Positions 51,358 to 60,260 of a DNA stretch of 64,000 nucleotides are shown piece after piece. Both the position numbers and the translations under genes were made by a program. Source of the stretch: an uncultured Lachnospiraceae bacterium (lineage in GTDB: Bacteria; Bacillota; Clostridia; Lachnospirales; Lachnospiraceae); contig CATKXY010000012.1 in assembly GCA_949840915.1 (NCBI GenBank), forward strand, positions 34,530-98,529, given 5' to 3'. Position 1 is the first letter of the stretch. Each line of letters starts with the position of its first letter. The notes under the pieces were generated by a model. The model did no database searches. It was not told where the DNA came from and worked only from the letters and a program-made list of their open reading frames with translations.

Positions 51358-52632
51358 ATGAAGGTATTGATCGTGGGCAGCGGCGGACGTGAACACGCTA
51401 TTGCTGTCAGTGTGGCAAAGAGTGCAAAGGTTGAAAAGATTTATTGTGCGCCGGGCAATGCGGGTATAGGACAGATTGCGGAGTGTGTGGCTATCGGAGC
51501 CATGGAATTTGATAAGCTGGCGGCGTTTGCCAGAGAGAAGGACATAGACTTTGTCATTGTCGGCATGGATGATCCGCTTGTGGGGGGGCTTGTGGATGAG
51601 CTGGAGTCTGCGGGCATCCGCACCTTCGGACCCCGCAAAAACGCGGCGGTCCTGGAGGGCAGCAAGGCGTTCTCCAAGGATTTGATGAAGAAATACCGGA
51701 TTCCCACTGCCGCATATGAAAATTTTGACGATCCGGAAGCTGCCGCGGCCTATCTGAAGGAGAAGGCCAAATATCCGATCGTGCTGAAGGCGGACGGTCT
51801 CGCTCTGGGCAAGGGCGTGCTGATCTGCAATACCATGGAGGAGGCGCTGGCGGGCGTGGACTCCATCATGAGGGATAAGAAATTCGGCAGTGCCGGAAAC
51901 CGCATGGTCATCGAGGAGTTCATGACCGGGCGGGAGGTCAGTGTGCTGTCCTTTGTGGACGGGAAGACGATTCGTATCATGACTTCCGCTCAGGATCACA
52001 AGCGGGCTATGGACGGAGACCAGGGACTCAATACGGGCGGTATGGGCACTTTCTCCCCCAGTCCGTTCTACACGGAGGAAGTGGACGCATTCTGTAAAAA
52101 ATATATCTATCAGGCCACGGTGGACGCCATGGCGGCGGAAGGGAGACCTTTCAAGGGCGTGATTTTCTTTGGCCTGATGCTGACTGAGGACGGGCCGAAG
52201 GTATTGGAATACAATGCCAGATTCGGCGATCCGGAGGCGCAGGTGGTACTGCCCCGCATGAAGAACGATATCATCGAGGTGATGGAGGCCTGTGTGGACG
52301 GCAGACTGGATCAGATCGATCTGCAGTTTGAGAACAATGCGGCAGTGTGTGTGGTGCTGGCCAGCGAAGGCTATCCTGTGTCTTATGAAAAGGGTTTTGC
52401 CATCCAGGGTCTGGAGAAATTTGAGAATGCGGAGGGGTATTATTGCTTCCATGCGGGCACCAGGCAGACGCAGGACGGTATTGTCACCAACGGCGGGCGC
52501 GTGCTTGGCATCACAGCCAAGGGCAGCGATCTGAAGGAAGCCAGAGCGAACGCCTACGCAGCCACGGAGTGGGTGCGTTTTGAAAATAAATATATGCGTC
52601 ACGATATCGGGAGAGCGATAGACGAGGCATAG
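51358..52632 (+). CDS. purD: Phosphoribosylamine-glycine ligase
   Basis: A 424-residue ATP-grasp enzyme that joins phosphoribosylamine and glycine. Marks are VLIVGSGGREHAIA, FGPRKNAAVLEGSKAFSKD, PIVLKADGLALGKGV, the metal/ATP block AQDHKRAMDGDQGLNTGGMG and LEYNARFGDPEAQVVLPRM. It follows purN by 51 bases. The four genes give steps 2, 3, 5 and the CAIR step of the pathway; purF, purL, purC, purB and purH are not in the window. Confidence 0.97.
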   Translation: MKVLIVGSGGREHAIAVSVAKSAKVEKIYCAPGNAGIGQIAECVAIGAMEFDKLAAFAREKDIDFVIVGMDDPLVGGLVDELESAGIRTFGPRKNAAVLEGSKAFSKDLMKKYRIPTAAYENFDDPEAAAAYLKEKAKYPIVLKADGLALGKGVLICNTMEEALAGVDSIMRDKKFGSAGNRMVIEEFMTGREVSVLSFVDGKTIRIMTSAQDHKRAMDGDQGLNTGGMGTFSPSPFYTEEVDAFCKKYIYQATVDAMAAEGRPFKGVIFFGLMLTEDGPKVLEYNARFGDPEAQVVLPRMKNDIIEVMEACVDGRLDQIDLQFENNAAVCVVLASEGYPVSYEKGFAIQGLEKFENAEGYYCFHAGTRQTQDGIVTNGGRVLGITAKGSDLKEARANAYAATEWVRFENKYMRHDIGRAIDEA

Positions 52633-52664
52633 TCCGGCGGAATTTGAGGGAAAAGAGGGATAGT

Positions 52665-53111
52665 ATGGATTTTGGTCTGTTTGATTACTATCATGTGCCA
52701 TGTCAGTGTGAGAAGTGCGGCGGCATCATGGTGTTTAAGGGCGTGGGAGAGTATCACTGCGAGCAGTGCGGCGAGGTGGCCTATGACGATTACGGAAAGG
52801 TCAGGCTGTATCTGGAGGATCACAAAGGTGCCAATGTGGTTGAGGTAGAGCATGAGACAGGCGTATCCCAGAAGTCCATAAGGCAGATGCTGCGTGAGTC
52901 CAGACTTCAGGTGGCAGAGAATTCCAGATCCTTTTTGAACTGTGAGATATGCAGAAAGACCATCCGCAGCGGCAGAGTATGCCCGGAGTGCGAATTGATT
53001 GTTCACCGCAATGCGGAGGAACATATGCGCAAGGTGAAAAATATTCAGGGATTTGGTTCCGCCCAGTCCGGTGAGAGCGGACAGAGGCGTTTTATGCGCG
53101 AAAACGACTGA
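52665..53111 (+). CDS. Zinc-ribbon / helix-turn-helix protein similar to YvyF (TIGR03826)
   Basis: A 148-residue protein in three parts: an N-terminal zinc ribbon (CQCEKC ... CEQC), a middle helical part (VVEVEHETGVSQKSIRQMLRESR, shown as VEHETGVSQKSIRQML) that reads like a MerR/YvyF helix-turn-helix, and a second ribbon (CEIC ... CPEC). The order middle-plus-second-ribbon matches YvyF of the Bacillus flgM operon. No flagellar gene is nearby; it follows purD by 32 bases and precedes an SH3 membrane protein. It may be a regulator. The start at 52665 has AGAGGG upstream. Confidence 0.75.
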   Translation: MDFGLFDYYHVPCQCEKCGGIMVFKGVGEYHCEQCGEVAYDDYGKVRLYLEDHKGANVVEVEHETGVSQKSIRQMLRESRLQVAENSRSFLNCEICRKTIRSGRVCPECELIVHRNAEEHMRKVKNIQGFGSAQSGESGQRRFMREND

Positions 53112-53136
53112 TAAGGATTGCAGAGAGGGAGAACTT

Positions 53137-54762
53137 ATGAGAAAAAGTAACAGATTATACCAATGGCTCCGAATGACGGCGGGAATCTTACTGCTGTTTG
53201 CCGTTCTGGCGGTGGAATTGGATTCGTTTTCTATCGTCAGCCATGCGGACAGCACAGGTAAGGTGACTGCCAGCAGCGCGAAGATCCGAAAGGAGCCAAG
53301 CACTTCCAGCGAGACACTGGCCAGCGCCTCACAGAACGCAGCTCTGAACGTCAAGGGACAGACTACGGGAAGCGACGGCTATACATGGTATCAGGTGAGC
53401 GACGGCTCCGTGACGGGATATATCCGTTCTGATCTGATGGAGATTTCGAGCGGCGGAACGCCGGCCACCATTGTAAGTCCCACCTCACCCCCCTCCACTA
53501 CCTCCACGCCTACCACATCGACACCCGATGAGCCGCTGGTGGACGTCACGGATGTAGAGCCTGTGAGCGGCAGTGTGTCGGGAGGATCCCAGGTGCGTGT
53601 GCGTCAGAATGCCTCGACCACGAGCAGGATCGTGAGCACCGCACGAAGCGGCCTTGCGCTCACGGTCACCGGTACGGCCACCGGTACGGACGGCGAGGAC
53701 TGGCGGAGAGTCAGCTTTATCTCCGGCGGGTCTGAGGTGACAGGTTTTATTCGTGCCGATTATGTCACCGTGAGCGGTGAGCTGGTGCCCGTGGGAACGG
53801 GAACAGAGCCGCCTGCGGGTACGCAGCCTGAGCCCGAACCGGAGCCTGAGCCCGAGCAGACCAAGGATTGGGAGACTTATTTTGAGGGCGACAAGTGGCA
53901 TCTGCTGGACAATACTACCGGCGATACCTGGGATATTGCCAATATTTTCTCTACTGTTACAGAGAATACAAATACGCTGAAGACAACGCTGAATAAAAAC
54001 AGGACGCAGCAGATTATAATCATTATCCTGGTTATTGTATTGATCGTGATGTCCATCGGCATCAGCTTCCTGATCTTTAAGCTGAAGGATATGACGGATT
54101 CCGCATACTTTAACGAGGTGGAGCGGGAGACCGTCCGCAGGAGAACGGCGGACCGGCCGGCAGAGAAACCGGCAGGCAGGACCCAGGGCGGTCAGAGAGT
54201 GATGCAGACGGTGGGCACGGAGAGCTCGAGACGCCCGACAGGCCAGAGACCGGCAGATCAAAGAACCGGAGGAGGGCAGGCGGCAAGACCTGTCGGCAGC
54301 GCACAGCGCCCTGCGGCCCAGAGACCTGCGGGAGGGCAGGCGGCAAGACCCGGCACACAGCGCCCGGCAGGCCAGCGTCCCTCAGATTACAGACCTGCGG
54401 GGGGGCAGACGGCAAGACCCGTTGAGAACGCGCAGCGCCCCGTCGGCCAGCGTCCGGCAGATCATAGAACGGCAGATCAAAGATCTGCGAGAACACAGCC
54501 CGCAAGAGCCGGTGAACAGCCCGGCAGGCGTCCTGTGAACAGCCAGCCTGAGAGAGCACAGAGGCCTGCGCAGTCACGGTCTGACTATGCGGCGGGATAT
54601 GATTCCGATCAGGATTATGACCAGGATTACAGGCAGGAGGCTCCAATGCAGGGCTCGGCGCCTGCACAGTCTCAGGGGAAACCCGGATGGAAGGCCAAGA
54701 ACTTTATCAATGACGATGAATTTGAATTCCAGTTTTTAGACTGGGAGGATGACCAGAAATAA
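53137..54762 (+). CDS. SH3-domain membrane protein with repetitive Arg/Pro/Gln tail
   Basis: A 541-residue protein. A signal-like helix (residues 10-36) is followed by two bacterial SH3 domains (about 42-104, KIRKEPSTSSETLAS; and 146-214, VRVRQNASTTSRIVS), a Thr/Ser/Pro linker, a Pro-Glu stretch, then a membrane helix (about 291-318, IIIIILVIVLIVMSIGISFL). The cytosolic tail (about 330-520) is basic and disordered, with three GGQ(A/T)ARP copies and many QRPA units, and ends in an acidic aromatic patch (DEFEFQFLDWEDD). The SH3 part may bind peptidoglycan; the tail may bind DNA or a partner. Orientation and role are inferred. Confidence 0.8.
   Translation: MRKSNRLYQWLRMTAGILLLFAVLAVELDSFSIVSHADSTGKVTASSAKIRKEPSTSSETLASASQNAALNVKGQTTGSDGYTWYQVSDGSVTGYIRSDLMEISSGGTPATIVSPTSPPSTTSTPTTSTPDEPLVDVTDVEPVSGSVSGGSQVRVRQNASTTSRIVSTARSGLALTVTGTATGTDGEDWRRVSFISGGSEVTGFIRADYVTVSGELVPVGTGTEPPAGTQPEPEPEPEPEQTKDWETYFEGDKWHLLDNTTGDTWDIANIFSTVTENTNTLKTTLNKNRTQQIIIIILVIVLIVMSIGISFLIFKLKDMTDSAYFNEVERETVRRRTADRPAEKPAGRTQGGQRVMQTVGTESSRRPTGQRPADQRTGGGQAARPVGSAQRPAAQRPAGGQAARPGTQRPAGQRPSDYRPAGGQTARPVENAQRPVGQRPADHRTADQRSARTQPARAGEQPGRRPVNSQPERAQRPAQSRSDYAAGYDSDQDYDQDYRQEAPMQGSAPAQSQGKPGWKAKNFINDDEFEFQFLDWEDDQK
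54190..54560 (+). repeat. Degenerate in-gene repeats coding QRPA / GGQ(A/T)ARP units
   Basis: The segment repeats short GC-rich units such as GGAGGGCAGGCGGCAAGACC (54272 and 54331) within the SH3 protein gene. The number of units may vary between strains through slippage or recombination. Confidence 0.65.
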
Positions 54763-54811
54763 TAAAATAGGTTTTTATTGTCCAAACTATATAAAAAGGA
54801 GAGACAAGACT

Positions 54812-55612
54812 ATGGGATTTTTGGAAGGGAAAACAGCGATCATTACCGGGGCGGGACGGGCCGTATTGAGCGACGGAAGATGCGGTTCCATCGGCTATGG
54901 AATTGCCACCGCCTATGCGAAAGAAGGAGCGAATCTGGTGATTACCGGGCGCAATGTCAAGAAACTGGAGGATGCAAAGGAAGAGCTTGAGCGTCTGTAT
55001 GGGATCAAGGTATTGACAATACAGGCGGATGTGAATGCCGGAGCGGATAACGAGGCGGTAGTGGCCAATGTGGTGAAGCAGACGGTGGATACCTTCGGCG
55101 GAATCGATGTCCTGATCAATAATGCCCAGGCGTCGGCTTCCGGGGTGCCGTTTGCGGAGCACACCACGGAACAGTTTAATCTGGCGCTGTATTCCGGTCT
55201 GTTTGCTGCATTTTATTATATGAAGGCATGTTATCCCCATCTGGCAAAATCAAAGGGAACCGTTATCAATTTTGCCTCCGGGGCAGGTTTGTTCGGAAAT
55301 TTCGGACAGAGTGCCTATGCGGCGGCAAAGGAGGGAATCCGCGGTCTGTCCCGTGTTGCGGCCACAGAGTGGGCTAAGGACGGAATCAATGTGAATATTG
55401 TCTGCCCTCTGGCATGGACCGCACAGCTTGAGCAGTTTGAGAAGGCATACCCGGCCGCTTTTCAGGAGAACGTAAAGATGCCGCCTGCAGGACACTATGG
55501 CGATGCGGAGCTGGAGATCGGACGCGCATGCGTTCAGCTCGCCTCCCCGGATTTCAAGTATATGACCGGTGAGACCATCACGCTCGAGGGCGGAATGGGC
55601 CAGAGACCATAG
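54812..55612 (+). CDS. Short-chain dehydrogenase/reductase (FabG-like)
   Basis: A 266-residue Rossmann-fold oxidoreductase. The cofactor loop is TGAGRAVLSDGRCGSIGYGI, longer than the usual TGxxxGIG by an insertion of about six residues (VLSDGRCG). The NN(A/G) motif appears as INNAQASA, the catalytic Ser is in NFASGAG, and Tyr-Lys is in SAYAAAKEG. The C-terminus ITLEGGMGQRP is like 3-oxoacyl-ACP reductases. The ATG at 54812 has AAAGGAGA upstream. No fatty-acid gene is near, so the substrate is open. Confidence 0.9.
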   Translation: MGFLEGKTAIITGAGRAVLSDGRCGSIGYGIATAYAKEGANLVITGRNVKKLEDAKEELERLYGIKVLTIQADVNAGADNEAVVANVVKQTVDTFGGIDVLINNAQASASGVPFAEHTTEQFNLALYSGLFAAFYYMKACYPHLAKSKGTVINFASGAGLFGNFGQSAYAAAKEGIRGLSRVAATEWAKDGINVNIVCPLAWTAQLEQFEKAYPAAFQENVKMPPAGHYGDAELEIGRACVQLASPDFKYMTGETITLEGGMGQRP

Positions 55613-55649
55613 GATATGATATCCGCCGAAGCGGGCAGGAGGGACACGG

Positions 55650-57818
55650 ATGATAAAGATTCGCTGTGTAGTGGAGAGAATCACTTATCAGAATCCTGAA
55701 AACGGATATTCAGTGCTCAAGGTGCGCATAAAGGGATATGATGATCTGATGCCTCTGGTGGGGAACCTGTTGGATGCGAATGTGGGTTCTGTGCTTTTGG
55801 TGGACGGAGATTGGAAAGTAGACGCCAAATACGGGCGTCAGTTTGTGGCGGAGTCATGGGAGGAGACCATGCCCGCCACTATTTATGGTATCGAGAAATA
55901 TCTCGGTTCCGGTCTGATCAAGGGCGTGGGACCTAAGTTTGCCGGAAGGATCGTGCAACGCTTCGGGACAGATACGCTGGAAGTGATAGAGACAGACGTG
56001 CAGAGGCTCCTCGAGGTTGAGGGGATCGGCAGAAAGCGCGTGGAGAGGATCGCCGAGAGCTGGGAGAGACAGAAGGAGATTAAAAATGTCATGCTCTTTC
56101 TGCAGGATCACGGTGTCAATACATCCTTTGCGGCAAAAATTTATAAACAGTATGGGAACGAGAGCATAGATATAGTTAAGAAGAATCCTTTTCGCCTGGC
56201 CGATGACATCTGGGGGATTGGTTTTAAGACTGCCGATCAGATTGCCCGGAAGCTGGGAGTGGAGAAGGAGGCTTTTGTGCGCCTTCGCAGCGGCATCATG
56301 TACACTTTGAGCAATCTGGCGGACGAGGGACATGTGTATGGTGAGAAGGAGCAGCTGATTGGCCGTGCGGCGCAGCTTTTGGAGGCGGACGAGGCGGCGG
56401 TGGTCATGACGCTGGATCAGATGCTGAAGGATAAGGACTTGATCCGGGAGACGGAAGCAATTTATCTGCCGCCCTTTTATTATGCCGAAACCGGAGTCGC
56501 CAATAAGCTTTTGCGGCTTCAGGAAGAGCCGGCCGGGGACCGGCTGTGGAGCAGACTGATGGAGGCAAGGCGGCAGACCGGAAATGAGAATCTCTCTGTG
56601 GACGTCGCCGGGATTCAGCAGTCTGTGGGAATGATCTATGACGAGGTGCAGGCCAATGCCATCAGGCAGGCTGCGGTATCGAAGGTGATGGTGCTGACCG
56701 GAGGCCCCGGAACCGGTAAGACGACCACCACGCAGGGAATCATCGCCGCATTCCGCGCTTACGGATTAAAAATCCTTCTGGCGGCGCCCACAGGGCGGGC
56801 CGCGCAGAGAATGACGGAGACCGCGGGGATGGAGGCAAAGACGATTCATAGACTGTTGGAATTCAGCCCGTCCGACGGGTATCAGAAAAATGAAGAACAG
56901 CCCCTTGAGGGAGATGTGCTCATCGTGGATGAGTGTTCCATGATAGATATCATCCTCATGAACGCGCTGCTCAAGGCCGTCCCGCCGGGGATGCGCCTGA
57001 TCCTGGTGGGGGATATAGACCAGCTTCCCTCTGTGGGCGCGGGAAATGTACTGCGGGATATCATTGATTCGGGGCGCTTCCCGGTGGTTCGTCTGACCCG
57101 TATTTTCAGGCAGGCTCAGAACAGCCGGATCATCATGAACGCGCACCGGGTAAATGAGGGACATATGCCTGATATCTCCAACGGACAAAACACGGACTTC
57201 TTTTTCGTGCAGCGGGAGGAGCCGGAGCAGGTGCTGGAGGAGGTGGTGCGACTGGTGAGAGATAAGCTTCCCGGATACTACCATGTGCCCTCCGCGCAGA
57301 TACAGGTGCTGACGCCGATGCAGAAAGGTGTGGCAGGAGCCGCGAATCTGAATATTGCCCTGCAGGAGGCGCTGAACGGCCGGGGGGAGGGGCTTCGCAG
57401 GAGCGGGTCGGTGTTTAGGCCAAACGACAAGGTGATGCAGATCAAGAATAACTATGACAAAGAGGTCTTTAACGGTGATATCGGCGTGGTGGAAAAGGTA
57501 GATCTTGAGGATAGAACTTTGGTTGTTGCGTTTGACAGGCGTCCGGTGGAGTATGATATAATGGAGCTGGATGAGCTGGTTCATGCTTATGCCGCCACCA
57601 TCCACAAGTCCCAGGGGTCCGAGTATCCCATTGTGGTCATGCCCGTTCTGATGAATCACTATGTGATGTTGCAGAGGAATCTGATCTATACCGGCATCAC
57701 GAGAGCGAAGAAGATTTTAGTGATGGTAGGGACGAAGAAGGCTCTGGCTTATGCAGTGCGCAACGTGACGGTACATAAAAGAAATACTCTGCTGAAGGAG
57801 AGGCTGTGGCAGACGTGA
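55650..57818 (+). CDS. recD2: RecD2-type ATP-dependent DNA helicase
   Basis: A 722-residue SF1B helicase that unwinds DNA 5' to 3' without RecBC. An N-terminal OB-like region and a helix-hairpin-helix domain (LIKGVGPKFAGRI and VEGIGRKRVERIAESW) are followed by Walker A LTGGPGTGKTTTTQGI, motif Ia APTGRAAQRM, Walker B LIVDECSMID, motif III LVGDIDQLPSVGAGN, motif V AYAATIHKSQGSEYP and motif VI YTGITRAK. Length is normal. It takes part in recombination, repair or mismatch tolerance in Firmicutes. Confidence 0.95.
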   Translation: MIKIRCVVERITYQNPENGYSVLKVRIKGYDDLMPLVGNLLDANVGSVLLVDGDWKVDAKYGRQFVAESWEETMPATIYGIEKYLGSGLIKGVGPKFAGRIVQRFGTDTLEVIETDVQRLLEVEGIGRKRVERIAESWERQKEIKNVMLFLQDHGVNTSFAAKIYKQYGNESIDIVKKNPFRLADDIWGIGFKTADQIARKLGVEKEAFVRLRSGIMYTLSNLADEGHVYGEKEQLIGRAAQLLEADEAAVVMTLDQMLKDKDLIRETEAIYLPPFYYAETGVANKLLRLQEEPAGDRLWSRLMEARRQTGNENLSVDVAGIQQSVGMIYDEVQANAIRQAAVSKVMVLTGGPGTGKTTTTQGIIAAFRAYGLKILLAAPTGRAAQRMTETAGMEAKTIHRLLEFSPSDGYQKNEEQPLEGDVLIVDECSMIDIILMNALLKAVPPGMRLILVGDIDQLPSVGAGNVLRDIIDSGRFPVVRLTRIFRQAQNSRIIMNAHRVNEGHMPDISNGQNTDFFFVQREEPEQVLEEVVRLVRDKLPGYYHVPSAQIQVLTPMQKGVAGAANLNIALQEALNGRGEGLRRSGSVFRPNDKVMQIKNNYDKEVFNGDIGVVEKVDLEDRTLVVAFDRRPVEYDIMELDELVHAYAATIHKSQGSEYPIVVMPVLMNHYVMLQRNLIYTGITRAKKILVMVGTKKALAYAVRNVTVHKRNTLLKERLWQT

Positions 57819-57905
57819 GACGGCGGCCGGAGCGGAGTTTTGGAATACCACGGAGAAAGAACGATCTGCAATTAATAGAGAAGATAAAACAAGGAGGTAA
57901 TCGGG

Positions 57906-58484
57906 ATGAATGATAAAAAGAAGAGCCCTGTTTTTAATCTGACGTTGTCGGCTATGTTTATGGCGGTGGGGCTGGTGCTGCCGTTTCTGACCGGGCAGAT
58001 CCCTCAGATCGGCAATATGCTTCTGCCCATGCACATCCCTGTGTTTTTGTGCGGACTGATCTGCGGGTGGCAGTACGGCCTTGCCATCGGCCTTGCTCTG
58101 CCGGTTCTGCGGTATTTTCTGTTCAGTATGCCTGTGCTTTTTCCCACGGGAATTGCAATGGCCTTTGAGCTGGCTACATACGGATTCACCGTGGGATTCC
58201 TGTATTCGCATTCCCGCTGGCAGTGTGTGATCGCGTTGTACCGCAGCATGGTCACGGCGATGATTGCGGGGCGCGTGGTATGGGGATGTGTGCAGATCGT
58301 GCTGCTGGGGATAGACGGCAGAGGCTTTACCTGGCAGATGTTTATGGCGGGAGCGTTTCTGAATGCGATCCCGGGAATGATCCTGCAGCTGATCCTGATA
58401 CCTGCGGTCATGATCGCCCTGAACCGCACGGGACTTGTAAAGTTCAGCAGGCATACGGCTCCGGTTCAGAAGCTGAGGAGTTGA
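57906..58484 (+). CDS. ECF transporter S component (vitamin-type, PanT-like)
   Basis: A 192-residue membrane protein with six helices. The segment LPMHIPVFLCGLICGWQYGL and the following FPTGIAMAFELATYGFTVGF agree with ECF substrate-binding components, most like PanT (pantothenate). S components need the shared EcfAA'T module, which is not in the window. It overlaps nothing but is only two bases from the downstream P-loop kinase gene, so uptake and phosphorylation of one compound may be linked. The start has AAGGAGG upstream. Confidence 0.85.
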   Translation: MNDKKKSPVFNLTLSAMFMAVGLVLPFLTGQIPQIGNMLLPMHIPVFLCGLICGWQYGLAIGLALPVLRYFLFSMPVLFPTGIAMAFELATYGFTVGFLYSHSRWQCVIALYRSMVTAMIAGRVVWGCVQIVLLGIDGRGFTWQMFMAGAFLNAIPGMILQLILIPAVMIALNRTGLVKFSRHTAPVQKLRS

Positions 58485-58486
58485 GT

Positions 58487-59044
58487 ATGGAGGACAGAGT
58501 TTTGGCAGTTTTGCAGCAGATCCGCATCAGCGATGCGTCGCCGCTGCTGATTGCCATCGACGGGAGATGTGCTGCCGGGAAGACGACATTGGCCGCCGCA
58601 CTGCAGGAGAGCATTGGCTGTCACGTGATTCATATGGATCATTTTTTTCTGCAGCCCGGGCAGCGTACCCGACAGCGTTTGCAGGAGCCGGGAGGAAATG
58701 TGGACCATGAGCGTTTCCTGGAGGAAGTCATGCGGCCGCTGAGCCGTGGGCAGAGCTTTTCTTATCGGATATATGACTGCAGGACGATGGAGCTGTCGCC
58801 TCCGGTCCGGGTGGAGCCCGGAGAGATCACGGTGATTGAGGGATCCTATAGCTGTCATCCCGCTCTGTGGGAGTTTTACGGGTTAAGGATATTTATGGAT
58901 GTCAGCGCAGAAGAGCAGCTTCGTCGTATTCGTATCAGAAACGGAGAACAGGCGGCCTCTGTGTTCTGTGAGCGCTGGATCCCCTTGGAAGAGCGCTATT
59001 TTGCAGCTTATCAGATACAGGAGCGCTGTGATCTGACATTTTAG
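58487..59044 (+). CDS. Uridine-kinase/pantothenate-kinase-like P-loop kinase
   Basis: A 185-residue kinase with Walker A IAIDGRCAAGKTTLA, HMDHFFLQPGQR (the substrate/metal DxxF region), and VIEGSYSCHP followed by IFMDVSAEEQLRRIRIR with the LID arginines. The pattern GGNVDHERFLEEV is that of the uridine kinase/CoaA/phosphoribulokinase group. The ATG at 58487 has GAGGAG seven bases upstream and lies two bases after the ECF-S stop. The natural idea is that it traps the compound brought in by that S component; which one is unknown. Confidence 0.85.
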   Translation: MEDRVLAVLQQIRISDASPLLIAIDGRCAAGKTTLAAALQESIGCHVIHMDHFFLQPGQRTRQRLQEPGGNVDHERFLEEVMRPLSRGQSFSYRIYDCRTMELSPPVRVEPGEITVIEGSYSCHPALWEFYGLRIFMDVSAEEQLRRIRIRNGEQAASVFCERWIPLEERYFAAYQIQERCDLTF

Positions 59045-59110
59045 CAGTTATTTATTGACACGGGATGAGTCGGACGATCAGACTGACAAGAGTATGAAAG
59101 GAGTAGGAAG

Positions 59111-60238
59111 ATGGAACATTATTTTGGAGAGACAACGCCGAAGCTTGGATTTGGCCTGATGAGACTGCCTCAGGAGGCGTCCGGCAAAATCGATATAGAA
59201 GAGACCAAGAAGATGGTAGATCTGTTTATGGCCGCCGGGCAGAATTATTTTGACACAGCCTATGTCTATGGCAGCGGCGATTCGGAGCGGGCTGCAAAGG
59301 CAGCGCTGGTGGACCGCTATCCCCGGGAGAGCTATACGCTGGCCACAAAGCTCTGCGCATGGCAGGGCGCACATGATGAGAAGACGGCAAAGCAGCAGTT
59401 TTACACCAGTCTGGAGCGCACAGGGGCAGGATATTTTGACTATTATCTGCTTCACGCCCTACAGGCGGGAAACTACAAGACCTATGATCAGTATCATCTC
59501 TGGGATTTTGTGAAGGAACAGAAGGAAAAAGGGCTGATCAGGCATTGGGGCTTCTCGTTCCATGCAACGCCGGACATTTTGGATGAGATTCTGACCGCTC
59601 ATCCGGACGTGGAGTTTGTCCAGCTTCAGCTCAATTATGCAGACTGGGAGAATCCCGATGTGACAGCCAGGGCCAATTATGAGATTGCCAGAAAGCACGG
59701 GAAGTCCATCGTGGTCATGGAGCCTGTAAAGGGCGGCGCATTGGCAGACCCGCCGGAGGCAGTGCGCACGATTCTGGATGAGGCCGGACGGAACGCATCT
59801 TATGCGTCATGGGCAGTCCGTTATGCGGCCTCGCTGGACGGAATCATCACGGTCCTCTCCGGTATGTCAAATGTGGCACAGATGGAAGATAATCTCTCTT
59901 ATATGAAGGACTTTAAGCCATTGGACAAAGAGGAGCAGGAGCTGATCCGAAGGGCTCAGGAGGCCATCAACGGTGTGAAGTCCATTCCCTGTACGGCATG
60001 TCATTACTGTACTGCGGGATGTCCGAAGCATATCCCGATTCCGGAGATCTTTGCGGCGCGGAACAGACAGTTGGTGTGGGGACAGCTTGAGGGAGGCTGC
60101 GAGGAATATGCGCAGGCTACAAAGGATGCGGGGAACGCTGCGGACTGCATTGCATGCGGCCAGTGCGAGCGGGCCTGCCCCCAGCAGATCAGGGTGATCG
60201 AGAGCCTGAGGGATTGTGCGGAAGCATTTGCAAATTAA
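59111..60238 (+). CDS. Aldo/keto reductase with C-terminal 4Fe-4S ferredoxin domain
   Basis: A 375-residue protein. The first 280 residues are an AKR barrel with the catalytic set Asp and Tyr in YFDTAYVYG, Lys in LATKL and His in YYLLHAL. The C-terminal part has two four-cysteine clusters, CTACHYCTAGCP and CIACGQCERACP, each with a final CP, for two 4Fe-4S centres. Such proteins are common in strict anaerobes and probably pass electrons between ferredoxin and a carbonyl or flavin partner. A TTGACA at 59053 has no good -10. Confidence 0.94.
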   Translation: MEHYFGETTPKLGFGLMRLPQEASGKIDIEETKKMVDLFMAAGQNYFDTAYVYGSGDSERAAKAALVDRYPRESYTLATKLCAWQGAHDEKTAKQQFYTSLERTGAGYFDYYLLHALQAGNYKTYDQYHLWDFVKEQKEKGLIRHWGFSFHATPDILDEILTAHPDVEFVQLQLNYADWENPDVTARANYEIARKHGKSIVVMEPVKGGALADPPEAVRTILDEAGRNASYASWAVRYAASLDGIITVLSGMSNVAQMEDNLSYMKDFKPLDKEEQELIRRAQEAINGVKSIPCTACHYCTAGCPKHIPIPEIFAARNRQLVWGQLEGGCEEYAQATKDAGNAADCIACGQCERACPQQIRVIESLRDCAEAFAN

Positions 60239-60260
60239 GATATGGAGAGGAATCGTTTTT

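Noticed and set aside
57717..58454. 245-codon minus-strand frame opposite the ECF S component
   Set aside because: Rich in His, Gln, Arg and Lys; it lies against a well-supported membrane-protein gene.
59053..59084. Promoter for the aldo/keto reductase from a TTGACA at 59053
   Set aside because: No acceptable -10 box at 16 to 18 bases downstream.
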